Below, piece by piece: positions 8,489 through 18,300 of a stretch of 64,000 bases of DNA. Positions within the stretch are counted from its first letter, which is position 1. Every line of letters begins with the position of its first letter. A program made the position numbers and the translations under genes. Origin of the DNA: Planktothrix paucivesiculata PCC 9631 (lineage in GTDB: Bacteria; Cyanobacteriota; Cyanobacteriia; Cyanobacteriales; Microcoleaceae); contig NZ_LR735026.1 of the NCBI RefSeq assembly GCF_900009265.2, forward strand, positions 546,498 to 610,497, read 5' to 3'. Under the pieces are notes generated by a model that was not told the DNA's origin, searched no databases, and was given only the letters and a program-made list of their open reading frames with translations.

Positions 8489-9250
8489 ATGATACAGTCT
8501 TCCCCGATTCCAACCGATTCTAACCGACCGTTTTTAACCTGGCAACGGATTACCGACTGGGCCCAGGAACATTATCGTTGTCGTAGTTTCACTAAAGATG
8601 AACGGATTCCAGCCCGTCCTGGGTTACTGTATTTAGTGCAACGAGGCGCTGTCCGGTTAGTGGGTAGCGCTGAACTGCAATATGCCGAGAGTAGACCCAA
8701 ATCCAAACCGCGTAATCGCAATTTAGACGAGGCTTTTCTGGGTTTTGTAGGTGCGGGTCAACCCTTTGAATTGATTGCCCAGTCGCCTTTTAGCCTGCAA
8801 GCCTATAGTCACGCCGATGATACAACGGTTTTATGGATGTATTGGCATGACTTGGATAACTGGCCCCATTTTCGTCGGGAAGTCCTCGATGCTTTTCGCT
8901 ATCAGCATCAACGGAAATTACTTTGGTTAAGTACATTGGGTCAACGACGTACCATTGACCGACTTCTGGGATTTTTAACCTTACTGATTGAAGAATACGG
9001 CGAGTATTATACCAGTGGTGATGGGGAGGATGGGTTTAAAGGCTATCGTCTCCCTTGGTCATTAACTCACTCTCAAATTGGTAGTGCGATCGGGACTACA
9101 CGAGTTACTGTAACCCGGTTGATGGGGAAACTCCGTCAACAAAACCTGATTTATACTCAGGATGATAACTTCATCTGTATCCCCGTTGACCCGGAAACCA
9201 ACAATCAAACCCCCGATTTAACAGCAGAATCAGGCTTTGAGGAAGAATAA
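8489..9250 (+). CDS. Crp/Fnr-family transcriptional regulator
   Basis: A 253-residue protein with an N-terminal cyclic-nucleotide-binding-like beta barrel (about 25-130), a dimer helix (about 130-165) and a C-terminal winged HTH whose recognition region LTHSQIGSAIGTTRVTVTRL is close to that of NtcA and other cyanobacterial CRP proteins. The sensor part lacks an obvious cAMP-binding RxS pocket and carries a basic insert (SRPKSKPRNR), so the ligand is unclear. It is longer than NtcA (about 223) and is probably a paralogue. A 258-bp leader precedes it. Confidence 0.8.
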   Translation: MIQSSPIPTDSNRPFLTWQRITDWAQEHYRCRSFTKDERIPARPGLLYLVQRGAVRLVGSAELQYAESRPKSKPRNRNLDEAFLGFVGAGQPFELIAQSPFSLQAYSHADDTTVLWMYWHDLDNWPHFRREVLDAFRYQHQRKLLWLSTLGQRRTIDRLLGFLTLLIEEYGEYYTSGDGEDGFKGYRLPWSLTHSQIGSAIGTTRVTVTRLMGKLRQQNLIYTQDDNFICIPVDPETNNQTPDLTAESGFEEE

Positions 9251-9412
9251 TAATCAGTCATCAGTCATCAGTTAGTAGTTAGCAGTTAACAGTTAGCAGT
9301 TAGTAGTTATCAGTTTTTAGCCCACGACTATTGAAAATGAACTCTTTACTGATGACTCTTACACTGATAACTCTTACACTGATAACTGATGACTGTTAAC
9401 TGATAACTGATA
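9251..9412. repeat. Heptameric short tandem repeats (STRR), TCAGTCA/CAGTTAG type
   Basis: Degenerate 7-bp units (CAGTCAT, CAGTTAG, CAGTTAA, ACTGATA) run from just after the Crp-type gene to the end of the convergent hmpF gene. The two halves are roughly complementary (CAGTTATCAG against CTGATAACTG), so a large hairpin could form. The array crosses the hmpF stop codon and supplies its last few codons. Confidence 0.75.
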
Positions 9413-11135
9413 AAACTTGCCGTAATTGTTCCGTTGTCTGGGTTTGATTTTGGGAAATTTCGACCAACTGATTCAATTCAGTTGTGGTTTGTTCCAACTG
9501 TTGGCGAACTTGATTCCAGGAATCTTGAACAGGTTGTAACATTTCCTGATATAAACTGATCCGGCCCCAAAGTTCTGCTACCATCCGTTGCTGTTCGATC
9601 CAACTTTGTTCAGTCGTTTCTAACTGTTGGCGGGTTTGTTCGGTGGTGTTGGTGCGACTATTAAGATCGGTTTGCCGTTGTTCAAAGCTCGAACTCAGTT
9701 GTTGAATTTCGGTTTCCAAAGTTTGGAGTTGCTGTTTTTGTTCCTGTTGTTGGGTTTCCAAACTGGCAATCACCGATTTAAAATCCACAGCCCCTCCAGG
9801 GTTTACGGCGGGTAAACCTTGGCGACGGAGTAAAACCGCTTGATATTGGGTTTTATGTTCCTCCCGTTCTTTGAGGGTACGCCGCTGACCCACTAAGGTT
9901 TCATTCAGCATTTGATAGGCGTCTTGTTCATCGGTTAATTCCGTTTGTAAATCTTCCCGTTCGGAATCACTAACGGTTTTGAGTTTTTCCTGAATTTTAC
10001 CAATATCTTCAAGTTTGTATTTGAGTTCCTCCTCCTGTTCTCCCACCATCCGAAACCAGCGATCCCACTCTTTTTCCAGTTGTTTGACTTCAGTTTCTAA
10101 TTGTTCCAAGGACATCGCTTCCAAGGCTTGGACATCTACCTTCACGCTGGCGACAACCGGATCACTTTCAGATTGACGGGAGGCTAAATCCTGTAACTGT
10201 TCTAATAGGGTTTGACGGTTTTGGATCAGGGTTTTTAAGGTTTGGGCATAGTCCTGTTTGGTTTGAAGTAACTGTTGTTCACAGGCTAACTTCGCCCGGT
10301 TTTGGATTAAAGTATCCTGAGCCTGTTGCCATTGCTGCCATTGCTGTTCAATCTCTGTTGTCTTACTGTCTACGGTTTGTTGAAGTTGTTCTGCTTCGGA
10401 ACGCTGTTCCTGTAACCGTTGGCGATGTTGTTCTAGCCCATTCAGAGCAATGGCTACCTGTTCCCGGGAGCGCTCCAGTTGTGTTTGTAGGGGTGAAATC
10501 GAAATGGGGTTAGACAGTTTATTCAGTAAATTTCCCAGGAGTTCTGACTGTTCCGTATTTAAGGAGGGAGACGACTGCAAGGCGGCTTGTTGTTCTTCAA
10601 GCTGTTGTCGTTGCTGTTGTAATGCGGCCCTAGTGGTTTCAATATCTTGACGGGCTTGATCAATTTCAGAACGCAGACGGTTACTTTCATCCTTAGAGCG
10701 ATCAATTTCTTGACGCTGCTGTTCGAGTCGCTCTAATTCTCCCTCCAGTTGTTCCATTTGTTCCCGTCGGGCTTCCATTTCCATTTCCCGACGATTCAAT
10801 TCTTGACTTTGGTAAGTCAAGGACTCTTTCCACTGTTCGATTTCTTCCTGTTGGGTTTTGAATTTTTCTTGCAACCGAGAAAAATCTTGGAGAATTCCCA
10901 CCAGTTGGCGTGCAGCTTCTTGAATGCGCTGTACCTGTTTACCCGTATTCAGATCGACTAAAACTAAAGTTCCATCCTTGAAATTAGTTGCATCTTCAGC
11001 CAGGACAACCTCATCCCCGGATACGGCGCTCCAATTGTTTTCACCTCGCTGACAAGCCAATAGCTTGAGTTCTGTCCTCCCGCCACCCAGACCAAATTTG
11101 TTACTCTGCTTTTGTACTTCCGCTAAATAGAGCAT
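9396..11135 (-). CDS. hmpF: HmpF-like pilus motility/taxis coiled-coil protein
   Basis: A 579-residue protein beginning MLYLAEVQKQSNKFGLGGGR and ELKLLACQRGENNWSAVSG, the conserved N-terminus I associate with HmpF, then LVLVDLNTGKQVQRIQEA. The rest, residues 80-575, is an almost unbroken Gln/Glu/Leu-rich coiled coil. HmpF is needed for type IV pilus-driven gliding and phototaxis in filamentous and unicellular cyanobacteria and localises to cell poles or junctions. The gene stands alone here. Its 3' end runs into a heptamer repeat array, so the last residues (VLSVIS) are repeat-derived. Confidence 0.75.
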   Translation of the reverse strand: MLYLAEVQKQSNKFGLGGGRTELKLLACQRGENNWSAVSGDEVVLAEDATNFKDGTLVLVDLNTGKQVQRIQEAARQLVGILQDFSRLQEKFKTQQEEIEQWKESLTYQSQELNRREMEMEARREQMEQLEGELERLEQQRQEIDRSKDESNRLRSEIDQARQDIETTRAALQQQRQQLEEQQAALQSSPSLNTEQSELLGNLLNKLSNPISISPLQTQLERSREQVAIALNGLEQHRQRLQEQRSEAEQLQQTVDSKTTEIEQQWQQWQQAQDTLIQNRAKLACEQQLLQTKQDYAQTLKTLIQNRQTLLEQLQDLASRQSESDPVVASVKVDVQALEAMSLEQLETEVKQLEKEWDRWFRMVGEQEEELKYKLEDIGKIQEKLKTVSDSEREDLQTELTDEQDAYQMLNETLVGQRRTLKEREEHKTQYQAVLLRRQGLPAVNPGGAVDFKSVIASLETQQQEQKQQLQTLETEIQQLSSSFEQRQTDLNSRTNTTEQTRQQLETTEQSWIEQQRMVAELWGRISLYQEMLQPVQDSWNQVRQQLEQTTTELNQLVEISQNQTQTTEQLRQVLSVIS

Positions 11136-11234
11136 CGGCCCTTTATCCTCTTGAGGTGTTCAAGCATGATTTTGATTTACCTGTCTTAATCATAAAACCT
11201 TCTGGGAGTAGCAGTTAACAGTTTATGCTTGGCC

Positions 11235-11969
11235 CTATTCTACAGGCTCAATTCCAGCAGCGCGCAGTTGGGCTTTTAATCTTTCGGCCCGTTGGCGTTC
11301 CTGCTCGGCCCGTTGCCGTTCCTGTTCAACCTTTTCTGTACCCCACAATAGCAAATTACCCTGTTCATCCCACCAGCGCAACCAATGGCCCTGACGGTTT
11401 TCGCGAGTTCCTTGCCAAGCTCCTAGAAAAAGGTGCATTTCCGGTATCCAAAACCAGCCCTGCTCATTCACCGATTCCAGTTTATACCGTTGGGTATCAC
11501 CAAAACGATACAATTCTAAGCTCCCTGAGTTGGGTTCAAAAATACCGTAATTGGGGACTTGCAAAATCTGTTCATAGAAGAAGAATTTCCCGGGGGGATA
11601 GGTTTCTTTAACTGAATATTCTCCTCCGTCGGTATCGGATAAAAACTCTAAAACCAAAGCCGGATTTTCCCCCTGGAGTTGGGGGGTATAACTGCGAACT
11701 ACTTCCCCTCGACTCACGGAAATCTGGGGAATGTAGGCCCAATCGGGGGCTTTAACAGCCATTTTGCCATTGATAGTTGCACAAATGCCGTAGTTCGTCG
11801 GGGTGAGAGCCGTTTCTGGCAGTTTTCCGGCCAGTTGCAAACTTTCGGTTAGGGCGGCGGCCAGGGCGGGTTGATTGATATTATCCACAGGGTCATCGGG
11901 TAGCACAAAATCATCCGGCAACTTTTCCCAAGTAATCGTGTAGGTGCGGGAGGTGGCTAACATGATCAT
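11235..11969 (-). CDS. Uma2 (DUF820) family putative nuclease with coiled C-terminus
   Basis: A 244-residue protein of the Uma2 family, which is greatly expanded in cyanobacteria and has a PD-(D/E)xK-like fold. The core has VKAPDWAYIPQISVS, PALVLEFLSDTDGGEYS, YPPGKFFFYEQILQVPNYGIFEP and a KETY/KF lysine region. The tail (EKVEQERQRAEQERQRAERL) is the charged heptad extension common in the family, ending with RAAGIEPVE. Cellular role unknown. Nuclease activity is a structural prediction for the family. It lies next to a second Uma2 gene in the same orientation. Confidence 0.8.
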   Translation of the reverse strand: MIMLATSRTYTITWEKLPDDFVLPDDPVDNINQPALAAALTESLQLAGKLPETALTPTNYGICATINGKMAVKAPDWAYIPQISVSRGEVVRSYTPQLQGENPALVLEFLSDTDGGEYSVKETYPPGKFFFYEQILQVPNYGIFEPNSGSLELYRFGDTQRYKLESVNEQGWFWIPEMHLFLGAWQGTRENRQGHWLRWWDEQGNLLLWGTEKVEQERQRAEQERQRAERLKAQLRAAGIEPVE

Positions 11970-12014
11970 GCGGCTAAGAATTAATTAATTGATAGGATTA
12001 TATCAATTATTTGC

Positions 12015-12635
12015 TTAACCTTCAACAGATGGCTCTGTATTGTCTTCAGGAAAAACAACATCTTCATACAGCAAAGAAATAGGACAATGGAAATTAACGC
12101 TGGTGAAGTGAACTTCCAAGTCTGTCTCGTTGGTAGCAGTTTCTTCCAGGGAATAAGCAGTGAGTTCCCATTTTTCTTTCTCATTCAGTCGGTAACAATC
12201 TACACTCATGGTTTCTGCTTCAATCAGAACATATTCTTTTAAAGTATCAATTCGACGATAATTCCTAAATTTTTTCCCCTGATCAATATGTTCTGTACCA
12301 GGTGACAATACTTCTACAATCAGACAAGGATGATAGACAACCTGGCGAGCAGTTTGATCTCGACTGTCACAAGTGACCATGACATCAGGATAGTGAAAGG
12401 GGCCATTTTGTGAAACTCCCACTTTAGCATCTGCCATGAAGACTTTACACCCCTTACCCCGTAGGTGATTTTTGAGCGAGGAGGCGAGGTTTAAGGCAAT
12501 AGAGTTATGGGAAAGAGTTCCCCCAGTCATAGCCAAGACTTGCCCATTAATATATTCATACTTCAGGGGTTGTTGTTCTTCCCATTTCAGGTACTCCTGG
12601 GGAGTCATCAATTGCCGCTGGGGATGAGCAATCAT
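12015..12635 (-). CDS. Uma2 family putative nuclease
   Basis: A 206-residue Uma2 protein: MTPQEYLKWEEQQPLKYEYI, GGTLSHNSIALNLASSLK, FHYPDVMVTCD, PCLIVEVLSPGTEHIDQGKK and FRNYRRIDTLKEYVLIEAE. Asp in PDV, Glu in VEVLSP and the following Lys form the expected PD-(D/E)xK-type site. It is transcribed in the same direction as the Uma2 gene at 11235-11969, 45 bp away. The two proteins are quite different, so this is not a recent tandem duplication. Confidence 0.85.
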   Translation of the reverse strand: MIAHPQRQLMTPQEYLKWEEQQPLKYEYINGQVLAMTGGTLSHNSIALNLASSLKNHLRGKGCKVFMADAKVGVSQNGPFHYPDVMVTCDSRDQTARQVVYHPCLIVEVLSPGTEHIDQGKKFRNYRRIDTLKEYVLIEAETMSVDCYRLNEKEKWELTAYSLEETATNETDLEVHFTSVNFHCPISLLYEDVVFPEDNTEPSVEG

Positions 12636-12703
12636 CAGCTATTTCTCCTTTTAATATAAAGTTTTATCATTACTGTCAATACTTGTGTTATTAAGTTAGA
12701 GAA

Positions 12704-12777
12704 AAGATGCGCTGAAGCGCAACAACGGTTTTGTTGGGATTAATTTATTATAATTTAGGTGGCTGTTGCCACCTTGG
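12704..12777. repeat. Small palindromes between uma2 and mtnP
   Basis: GCGCTGAAGCGC followed by AACAACGG, and GGTGGCTGTTGCCACC, are short inverted repeats between divergently read genes. The first matches the reverse of GTTGTTGCGCTTCAGCGC at 57557-57574, so it belongs to a dispersed family in this genome. Confidence 0.5.
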
Positions 12778-12779
12778 GT

Positions 12780-13652
12780 TTAGATATATTTTTTCAACAA
12801 TAATTCTAACTGTTGTAGGCGTTCTGAAGGAATTTGATTTAAGGGGGTTAAAACCGCATACTTTAAGGCAGAATGGGCTTCGGATTTCGGTAAATGATAT
12901 TTTAAACGGCGCACAGTTTCTTGAATTACTTGTTGAGCATTAACCCCATTTTTGCGGAGGTTTTGAATTACCATTTCTACGGTGACATGATCATGATCTG
13001 GATGCCAACAATCATAATCGGTGACTAATGCTAAGGTTGTATAGGCAATTTCCGCTTCTCGCGCTAATTTGGCTTCGGTTAAATTAGTCATCCCAATAAT
13101 TGTTCCACCCCAACTCCGATATAAATTAGATTCGGCTTTGGTAGAAAATGCTGGCCCTTCCATACAAACATAGGTTCCCGATAAATGATAATCAATATCG
13201 GGTAAATTTAAACTAGCGATCGCTTCTCCTAATACTTTTGATAATTGGGGACAAAATGGATCACCAAAGGTAATATGAGCCACAGCACCATTCCCAAAAA
13301 AAGTAGAAATTCGTTGGTTAGTTCGATCAATAAATTGATCAGGAACAACTAAATCTAAGGGTTTAAATTCTTCTTTTAATGAACCCACCGCCGAAGCGGA
13401 AATAATATATTCAACTCCTAAACTTTTGAGCGCATAAATATTAGCCCGATAGGGTAATTCTGTCGGCAAAAATCTATGGGTGCGTCCATGTCTGGCCAGA
13501 AATGCCACGCGCATTCCCTCTAAAGTTCCGACTAAAATAGCATCGGAAGGTTGACCATAGGGAGTATCAATATGGAGTTCTTCCACATCGGTAAATGCCT
13601 CCATGTTATACAACCCACTGCCGCCAATAATGCCAATTTTAACCTGAGTCAT
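12780..13652 (-). CDS. mtnP: S-methyl-5'-thioadenosine phosphorylase
   Basis: A 290-residue protein. I start it at the ATG at 13652 because GAGG lies 9 bases upstream and the family N-terminus ([14 protein letters not shown]) follows directly. A longer frame to 13715 exists. Motifs: GGSGLY phosphate loop, [41 protein letters not shown] and [18 protein letters not shown]. It splits methylthioadenosine into adenine and methylthioribose-1-phosphate in polyamine/methionine salvage. It is complete and monocistronic in this view. Confidence 0.92.
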   Translation of the reverse strand: MTQVKIGIIGGSGLYNMEAFTDVEELHIDTPYGQPSDAILVGTLEGMRVAFLARHGRTHRFLPTELPYRANIYALKSLGVEYIISASAVGSLKEEFKPLDLVVPDQFIDRTNQRISTFFGNGAVAHITFGDPFCPQLSKVLGEAIASLNLPDIDYHLSGTYVCMEGPAFSTKAESNLYRSWGGTIIGMTNLTEAKLAREAEIAYTTLALVTDYDCWHPDHDHVTVEMVIQNLRKNGVNAQQVIQETVRRLKYHLPKSEAHSALKYAVLTPLNQIPSERLQQLELLLKKYI

Positions 13653-13968
13653 TCTTTTTTCCTCGATCAAGTTGTACTCAGATATTGTACCGAAAATGGG
13701 GCAGCATTGACTCAAGGAAGATATTAATTTTTTACTATTGGGATCATTCCCTTGTAAGATGTCCCCTTGTTCGTTAAGCTATTAATCAGTCATCAGTCAT
13801 CAGTCATCAGTCATCAGTCATCAGTCATCAGTCATCAGTTAACAGTCATCAGTGAAAGAAGTTAAATTAATACTTGACTTATCAATGATCACTGTCAACG
13901 CTTTCATAACTGATAACTGATTACTATTTACTGATAACTGATATTAGTCATCTCCTGCAACAAAAAAC
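13653..13968. repeat. Intergenic region with TCAGTCA heptamer array
   Basis: The 316-bp gap between mtnP and the divergent GHL10-type gene holds about eight TCAGTCA units (13786-13854) and a second, complementary cluster of CTGATAA/CTGATTA units (13906-13943). The two clusters could pair. No reading frame or tRNA was seen. Both promoters must lie in or around the array. Confidence 0.75.
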
Positions 13969-15621
13969 ATGAATTGGAACTCCATTAAACCCCAGAATTA
14001 TTTGGGGTATTTGCGAATTAAACGCTTAAAATCTTTAACTCGTTCACTTACAAGTCAAATTCAAAAAATTAGACTGGGAAAAATTACCAAATTTCAACGA
14101 TATTTAGCCTTGGGCTTTTGTTGTATTTTCTTGGGATTAACCTTAGCTCAATTTCCTGTTCTTTCTACTTCCGTTAATATCCCCATACTCAGACAAGAAC
14201 AATCGGAAAATTTATTATCCCAGGGAATAATTAATCCGACAAATTCCATTAGTCATCAACGAGAATTTAGGGGAGTTTGGGTGGCGACGGTCGCCAATAT
14301 TGATTGGCCGTCTAAATCAAATTTGTCAGTTGATCAACAAAAATTTGAACTAATTGCTATCCTAAATAGGATGCAAGAATTAAACTTAAATGCCTTAATT
14401 CTGCAAGTTCGTCCGAATGGAGATGCCTTCTATAGTTCTAGTATTGAACCTTGGAGTGCGTGGTTAACTGGAACCCAAGGAAAACCCCCCGAACCCTATT
14501 ATGATCCCCTACAATTTGCGATTGAAGAATCCCATAAACGCAATATTGAACTCCACGCTTGGTTTAATCCTTATCGGGCGAGATTAAGAGGAAATGCCGC
14601 TTTTGCACCGAATCACATGGCGGCAAAATTCCCCCAATATGCCTATCAATATGGGGATTTAATGTGGATGGAACCGGGGGCAAAGGAAGTTCAAGATCAA
14701 ACCTATAATGTAATTATGGATGTGGTACAACGCTATGATCTTGATGGCATTCATTTAGATGATTATTTCTATCCCTATCCTCAAAGTGGGGTTCCTTTTC
14801 CTGATAGTCAAACCTATAATGCCTATCGTGCTGCCGGAGGAAATTTAGCACTATCAGATTGGCGGCGAGAAAATGTTAATCTGATGATTAAACGCATTCA
14901 TGAAGGGATTAAAGCGATTAAACCTTATGTTAAATTTGGCATTAGTCCCTTTGGGATTTATCGCCCTGGAAAAGCTCCAGGAATTGTTGGATTAGATCAA
15001 TATGCTTCTCTATATGCGGATGTTAAATTATGGGTTGAACAAGGGTGGATGGATTATTTAGCGCCTCAATTGTATTGGAAAATTGATCCTCCTCAACAAA
15101 GTTATCCGGTGCTATTAAATTGGTGGTTACAAAATAACCCGCGACGACTTCATGTTTATACCGGAAATGCTCTCTATCGGATTGATAATGAATGGCCTAT
15201 TTCTGAAATACAAAGACAGGTGGCAATTTCTCGACAAACAGCGCCCCAATTATCTTTAGGAAATATCTTTTTTAGTATGAAGATGTTCCGAGATAATCGC
15301 CACGGAGTGAATGAAATTTTCAAAAGTGCGGTTTATCCGACTCCTGCATTAGTTCCGATTATGCCTTGGTTGGATAATCAACCCCCGGAATCTCCCAATG
15401 GCATTCAAACCAGTTCTGGTATGATTTCTTGGATGCCTGCTAATACTAATGATATCCGATCCTGGGCGATTTATCAACAATTTTCTACGGGTTGGCAGTT
15501 AGTAAAAGTGGTAGATAAAAATACAACTTCTGTTAGTGTTAACCCAGGAAATTATGCGGTTCGGGCAGTAGATAGAATGGGAAATGAAAGCGTTGAACAG
15601 GTGATTTCTGTTTCAACTTAG
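13969..15621 (+). CDS. Exported glycoside hydrolase-like protein (GHL10/DUF187 family)
   Basis: A 550-residue protein with one N-terminal hydrophobic segment at about 44-62 (LALGFCCIFLGLTLAQF), so exported or membrane-anchored. The domain begins at REFRGVWVATVANIDWPS, the signature of the glycosyl-hydrolase-like GHL10 family, with LNALILQVRPNGDAFY, IELHAWFNPYRAR, YDLDGIHLDDYFYPYP, FGISPFGIYRPG and WMDYLAPQLYW. The TIM-barrel acidic residues (HLDDY) are present. A C-terminal beta module of about 80 residues follows. The substrate is probably a peptidoglycan or extracellular glycan, but this is inferred. Confidence 0.85.
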   Translation: MNWNSIKPQNYLGYLRIKRLKSLTRSLTSQIQKIRLGKITKFQRYLALGFCCIFLGLTLAQFPVLSTSVNIPILRQEQSENLLSQGIINPTNSISHQREFRGVWVATVANIDWPSKSNLSVDQQKFELIAILNRMQELNLNALILQVRPNGDAFYSSSIEPWSAWLTGTQGKPPEPYYDPLQFAIEESHKRNIELHAWFNPYRARLRGNAAFAPNHMAAKFPQYAYQYGDLMWMEPGAKEVQDQTYNVIMDVVQRYDLDGIHLDDYFYPYPQSGVPFPDSQTYNAYRAAGGNLALSDWRRENVNLMIKRIHEGIKAIKPYVKFGISPFGIYRPGKAPGIVGLDQYASLYADVKLWVEQGWMDYLAPQLYWKIDPPQQSYPVLLNWWLQNNPRRLHVYTGNALYRIDNEWPISEIQRQVAISRQTAPQLSLGNIFFSMKMFRDNRHGVNEIFKSAVYPTPALVPIMPWLDNQPPESPNGIQTSSGMISWMPANTNDIRSWAIYQQFSTGWQLVKVVDKNTTSVSVNPGNYAVRAVDRMGNESVEQVISVST

Positions 15622-15628
15622 ATTCTAA

Positions 15629-15690
15629 GTAGGGGCAATTCATGAATTGCCCCTACTACTGTTCCCTGTTCCCTGTTCCCTGTTCCCTAC
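15629..15690. terminator. 28-bp perfect palindrome plus TGTTCCC repeats between convergent genes
   Basis: Positions 15629-15656 are a perfect inverted repeat (GTAGGGGCAATT and its complement around CATG). Four TGTTCCC units follow (15660-15685). It lies between convergent genes, 8 bp after one stop and just before the other, so a bidirectional terminator is plausible. The palindrome also looks like a dispersed cyanobacterial repeat. Confidence 0.6.
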
Positions 15691-15694
15691 TCTA

Positions 15695-17965
15695 CTATTT
15701 ACTATTAATCCGACGCAAAGTTAATACATCGCTGATATTTTTGACTTGGGCGCAAGTGCGTTCAAATTGTTCGCGATCGCAAATTTCAATACCCAACTCA
15801 ATTAACGCCGGAGCATCAGGAAAAGTCTTAACTTGGGCGCTACAAACGTTAATATTATTATCTTTCAAACGGGATAAAATATCATTCAAAACCCCGACTC
15901 GATCTAAGACTTCGATACAAATATTCACCCCATAGGTTTGAGGACGTCCCCCCTGTTGATAGTTGGGATTCCAACTCAAAGGAACGAATCTTTCTCCCTC
16001 CACTGTTAAGGTATTAGGACACCCTTGTTGATGAATGGAAATCCCTTTTGTGCGGGTAACAACCCCAATAATTGGTTCCCCTGGAATCGGATTACAACAC
16101 CCCGCAATATGATAAAGTAATCCTTCAACTCCCATAATTGGAGAATTACTCGGGGATGAAGACGGAAGTTGAGAATAGGAAGGTAGGTGAGGAACCTGTA
16201 AAGAAGTGGTAGTTAGTTCTTGGGAAACCGTTTGAATTTGACTCTGGGATTTAACCACATCCCGCAGACGATTTACCACTAAATTTAAGGTGATTTCCCC
16301 ATAACCTAATGCGGCTAATAAATCATCAACATTATGATAGTTACAGCGCTTAGAAACCGATAACATGGGTTCAGATTTGAGCAGGGATTCAAAGCCATTT
16401 TTTCCCATTTCTTTCTCTAATAATTCCCGTCCTCGATCAATATTTTCATCCCGGTGCGATCGCTTATACCACTGACGAATCCGATTTTTAGCGGTATTAG
16501 TTTTAACAAAATTTAACCAATCTAAACTAGGGCGAATATTTTTCTGGGTTAATATTTCCACAATATCGCCATTTTTTAGGGGAGTATCTAAGGTGACAAT
16601 TCGTTCATTTACCTTCGCTCCTTTACAATGATTCCCGACTTCACTATGAATTCGATAGGCAAAATCAACCGGGGTCGCCCCGTGAGTTAAAGCAATTACA
16701 TCTCCCTCTGGAGTAAAGACATAAACATCATCAAACTCTAAGTTACTTTTAACGCTTTCCAGATATTCTGTAGCATCTTTTAAATCACTTTGCCACTCTA
16801 ATAATTGTCGTAACCAAGTAAACTTATCATCCATTCCCGTGACTTCACCGAGATTGGAATTTCCTTTTTCTTTATACTTCCAATGGGCGGCAATCCCATA
16901 TTCAGCAATATGGTGCATTTCTACGGTACGAATTTGGACTTCAACCGATCTTCCCGTATTGCCAATTACTCCCGTATGTAATGACTGATAGCGATTAGGT
17001 TTAGGTAATCCAATATAATCTTTAAAACGACCGGGAATTGGCCGAAAAGCATCATGAACAATTGCCAAAGTCCGATAACATTCTTCGTTAGTTTCCACAA
17101 TAACTCGGAGGGCGGCAATATCATAAATTTCATGGAACTGTTTCTGTCTTTGGTTCATTTTTTTATAAATGCCATACAGATGTTTAGGTCGTCCACTGAC
17201 TTCATAACATTTAATTCCCGCTTTCTCTAGTCTGTCGCGTAAAACTTGAGCAAGTTGGGCTAATTTTTCCTCTCGAAATGCTCGGCGATCGAAAACTAAT
17301 TCCTTAATATCTTTGTACGCTTCGGGTTCTAAATATTTAAAAGCTAAATCTTCTAATTCCCATTTTAGCCGACCGATCCCTAAACGATTAGCCAGGGGGG
17401 CAAAAATTTCTCGGGTTTCTAAGGCAATGCTACGCTGTTTATGTTCGGGTAAAAAGTCCAAAGTTCGCATATTATGCAGTCGGTCAGCGAGTTTAACTAC
17501 AATCACCCGAATATCTTTCGCCATGGCTAAAAACATTCGCCGGAAGTTCTCCGCTTGACGTTCTGTGGTATTAGAAAAATTAAATTTAGACAGTTTGGTG
17601 ACGCCTTCGACTAAATGGCGAACTTCTGCCCCAAAATGCTGTTCTATTTCTTCCGGGGTGACTTCGGTATCTTCAATAATGTCATGGAGAAAACCCGCCG
17701 CCACCATCGCCGAATCCCCTCCTAAATACCGCAATAGACCCGCCACGGCAATCGGATGATTAATATAGGGTTCTCCTGATTTGCGATACTGGCCTTGGTG
17801 CAATTGATAGGCAAATTGAAACGCCCGCACGATTAAATCGCTGTTTGTCGAAACCGATGTATCAGATTTTACCAGATCTCCCGATATCTCCATACATTGG
17901 TTTAACCAATCGGGGATGCTACAATCATAGGAGAAGTCTTTTTTGGCAAGGGTTTGAATATTCAT
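15695..17965 (-). CDS. Rel/SpoT-family (p)ppGpp synthetase/hydrolase
   Basis: A 756-residue full-length RSH enzyme. The order is an HD hydrolase domain (HPIAVAGLL, FLHDIIEDTE near 95, KLADRLHNMRTL), a synthetase domain (YDIAALRVIV, GRFKDYIGLPKPNRYQSLHT), TGS (VYVFTPEGDVIALTHGATPV), a zinc-finger/CC region (IAGCCNPIPGE, HQQGCPN) and a C-terminal ACT domain. Both active sites look intact, so it should make and destroy the stringent-response alarmone. The initiation region is clear. It is the only RSH gene in the window. The N-terminus is about 35 residues longer than the minimal form. Confidence 0.93.
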   Translation of the reverse strand: MNIQTLAKKDFSYDCSIPDWLNQCMEISGDLVKSDTSVSTNSDLIVRAFQFAYQLHQGQYRKSGEPYINHPIAVAGLLRYLGGDSAMVAAGFLHDIIEDTEVTPEEIEQHFGAEVRHLVEGVTKLSKFNFSNTTERQAENFRRMFLAMAKDIRVIVVKLADRLHNMRTLDFLPEHKQRSIALETREIFAPLANRLGIGRLKWELEDLAFKYLEPEAYKDIKELVFDRRAFREEKLAQLAQVLRDRLEKAGIKCYEVSGRPKHLYGIYKKMNQRQKQFHEIYDIAALRVIVETNEECYRTLAIVHDAFRPIPGRFKDYIGLPKPNRYQSLHTGVIGNTGRSVEVQIRTVEMHHIAEYGIAAHWKYKEKGNSNLGEVTGMDDKFTWLRQLLEWQSDLKDATEYLESVKSNLEFDDVYVFTPEGDVIALTHGATPVDFAYRIHSEVGNHCKGAKVNERIVTLDTPLKNGDIVEILTQKNIRPSLDWLNFVKTNTAKNRIRQWYKRSHRDENIDRGRELLEKEMGKNGFESLLKSEPMLSVSKRCNYHNVDDLLAALGYGEITLNLVVNRLRDVVKSQSQIQTVSQELTTTSLQVPHLPSYSQLPSSSPSNSPIMGVEGLLYHIAGCCNPIPGEPIIGVVTRTKGISIHQQGCPNTLTVEGERFVPLSWNPNYQQGGRPQTYGVNICIEVLDRVGVLNDILSRLKDNNINVCSAQVKTFPDAPALIELGIEICDREQFERTCAQVKNISDVLTLRRINSK

Positions 17966-18300
17966 GACAGTTACACCTAAAGGGTAATAATACTGATAAA
18001 AATATCAGATAACTAAAAATTATGTGCTTTTTTATGTCCGTACAAGGAATAAAAAGCCCCAAGCAGTGAAAGGTTGAAGTTTCACGGAATTGAATTGCAC
18101 TTGATAGAAGAATAACACCTCTTAAGGTAAGCTTAATCTACCTCTTAATCCATTTTTACAGCAGAGGCCTAACCGCCAATGTCCCTTAACATCAGGATTT
18201 AGTCTATGGGGTAGCGGATCGGATTTAGCTGAAAAGGGGCAAAAACCCGATCACAATACTTATCTATTATTTAATAATTGTAGACAAGTTTCTTCATAAT
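17966..18300. other. Intergenic region, no gene seen
   Basis: 335 bp between the divergently transcribed rsh and patD-like genes. No reading frame, tRNA, tandem array or convincing riboswitch fold was found. It presumably holds both promoters. GAGTAATAATACTGATAAAAAT-like AT-rich sequence lies directly upstream of rsh. Confidence 0.5.

Noticed and set aside
11225..11611. Plus-strand 128-residue frame
   Set aside because: Antisense to a recognisable Uma2 gene, no start signal, Pro/Val-rich by chance.
13786..13944. TCAGTCA array as a CRISPR array
   Set aside because: Units are 7 bp with no spacers and no cas genes. It is a simple tandem repeat.
15642..15935. Plus-strand frame starting in the TGTTCCC repeats
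   Set aside because: It lies antisense to the conserved ACT domain of the Rel/SpoT gene and has a low-complexity start.
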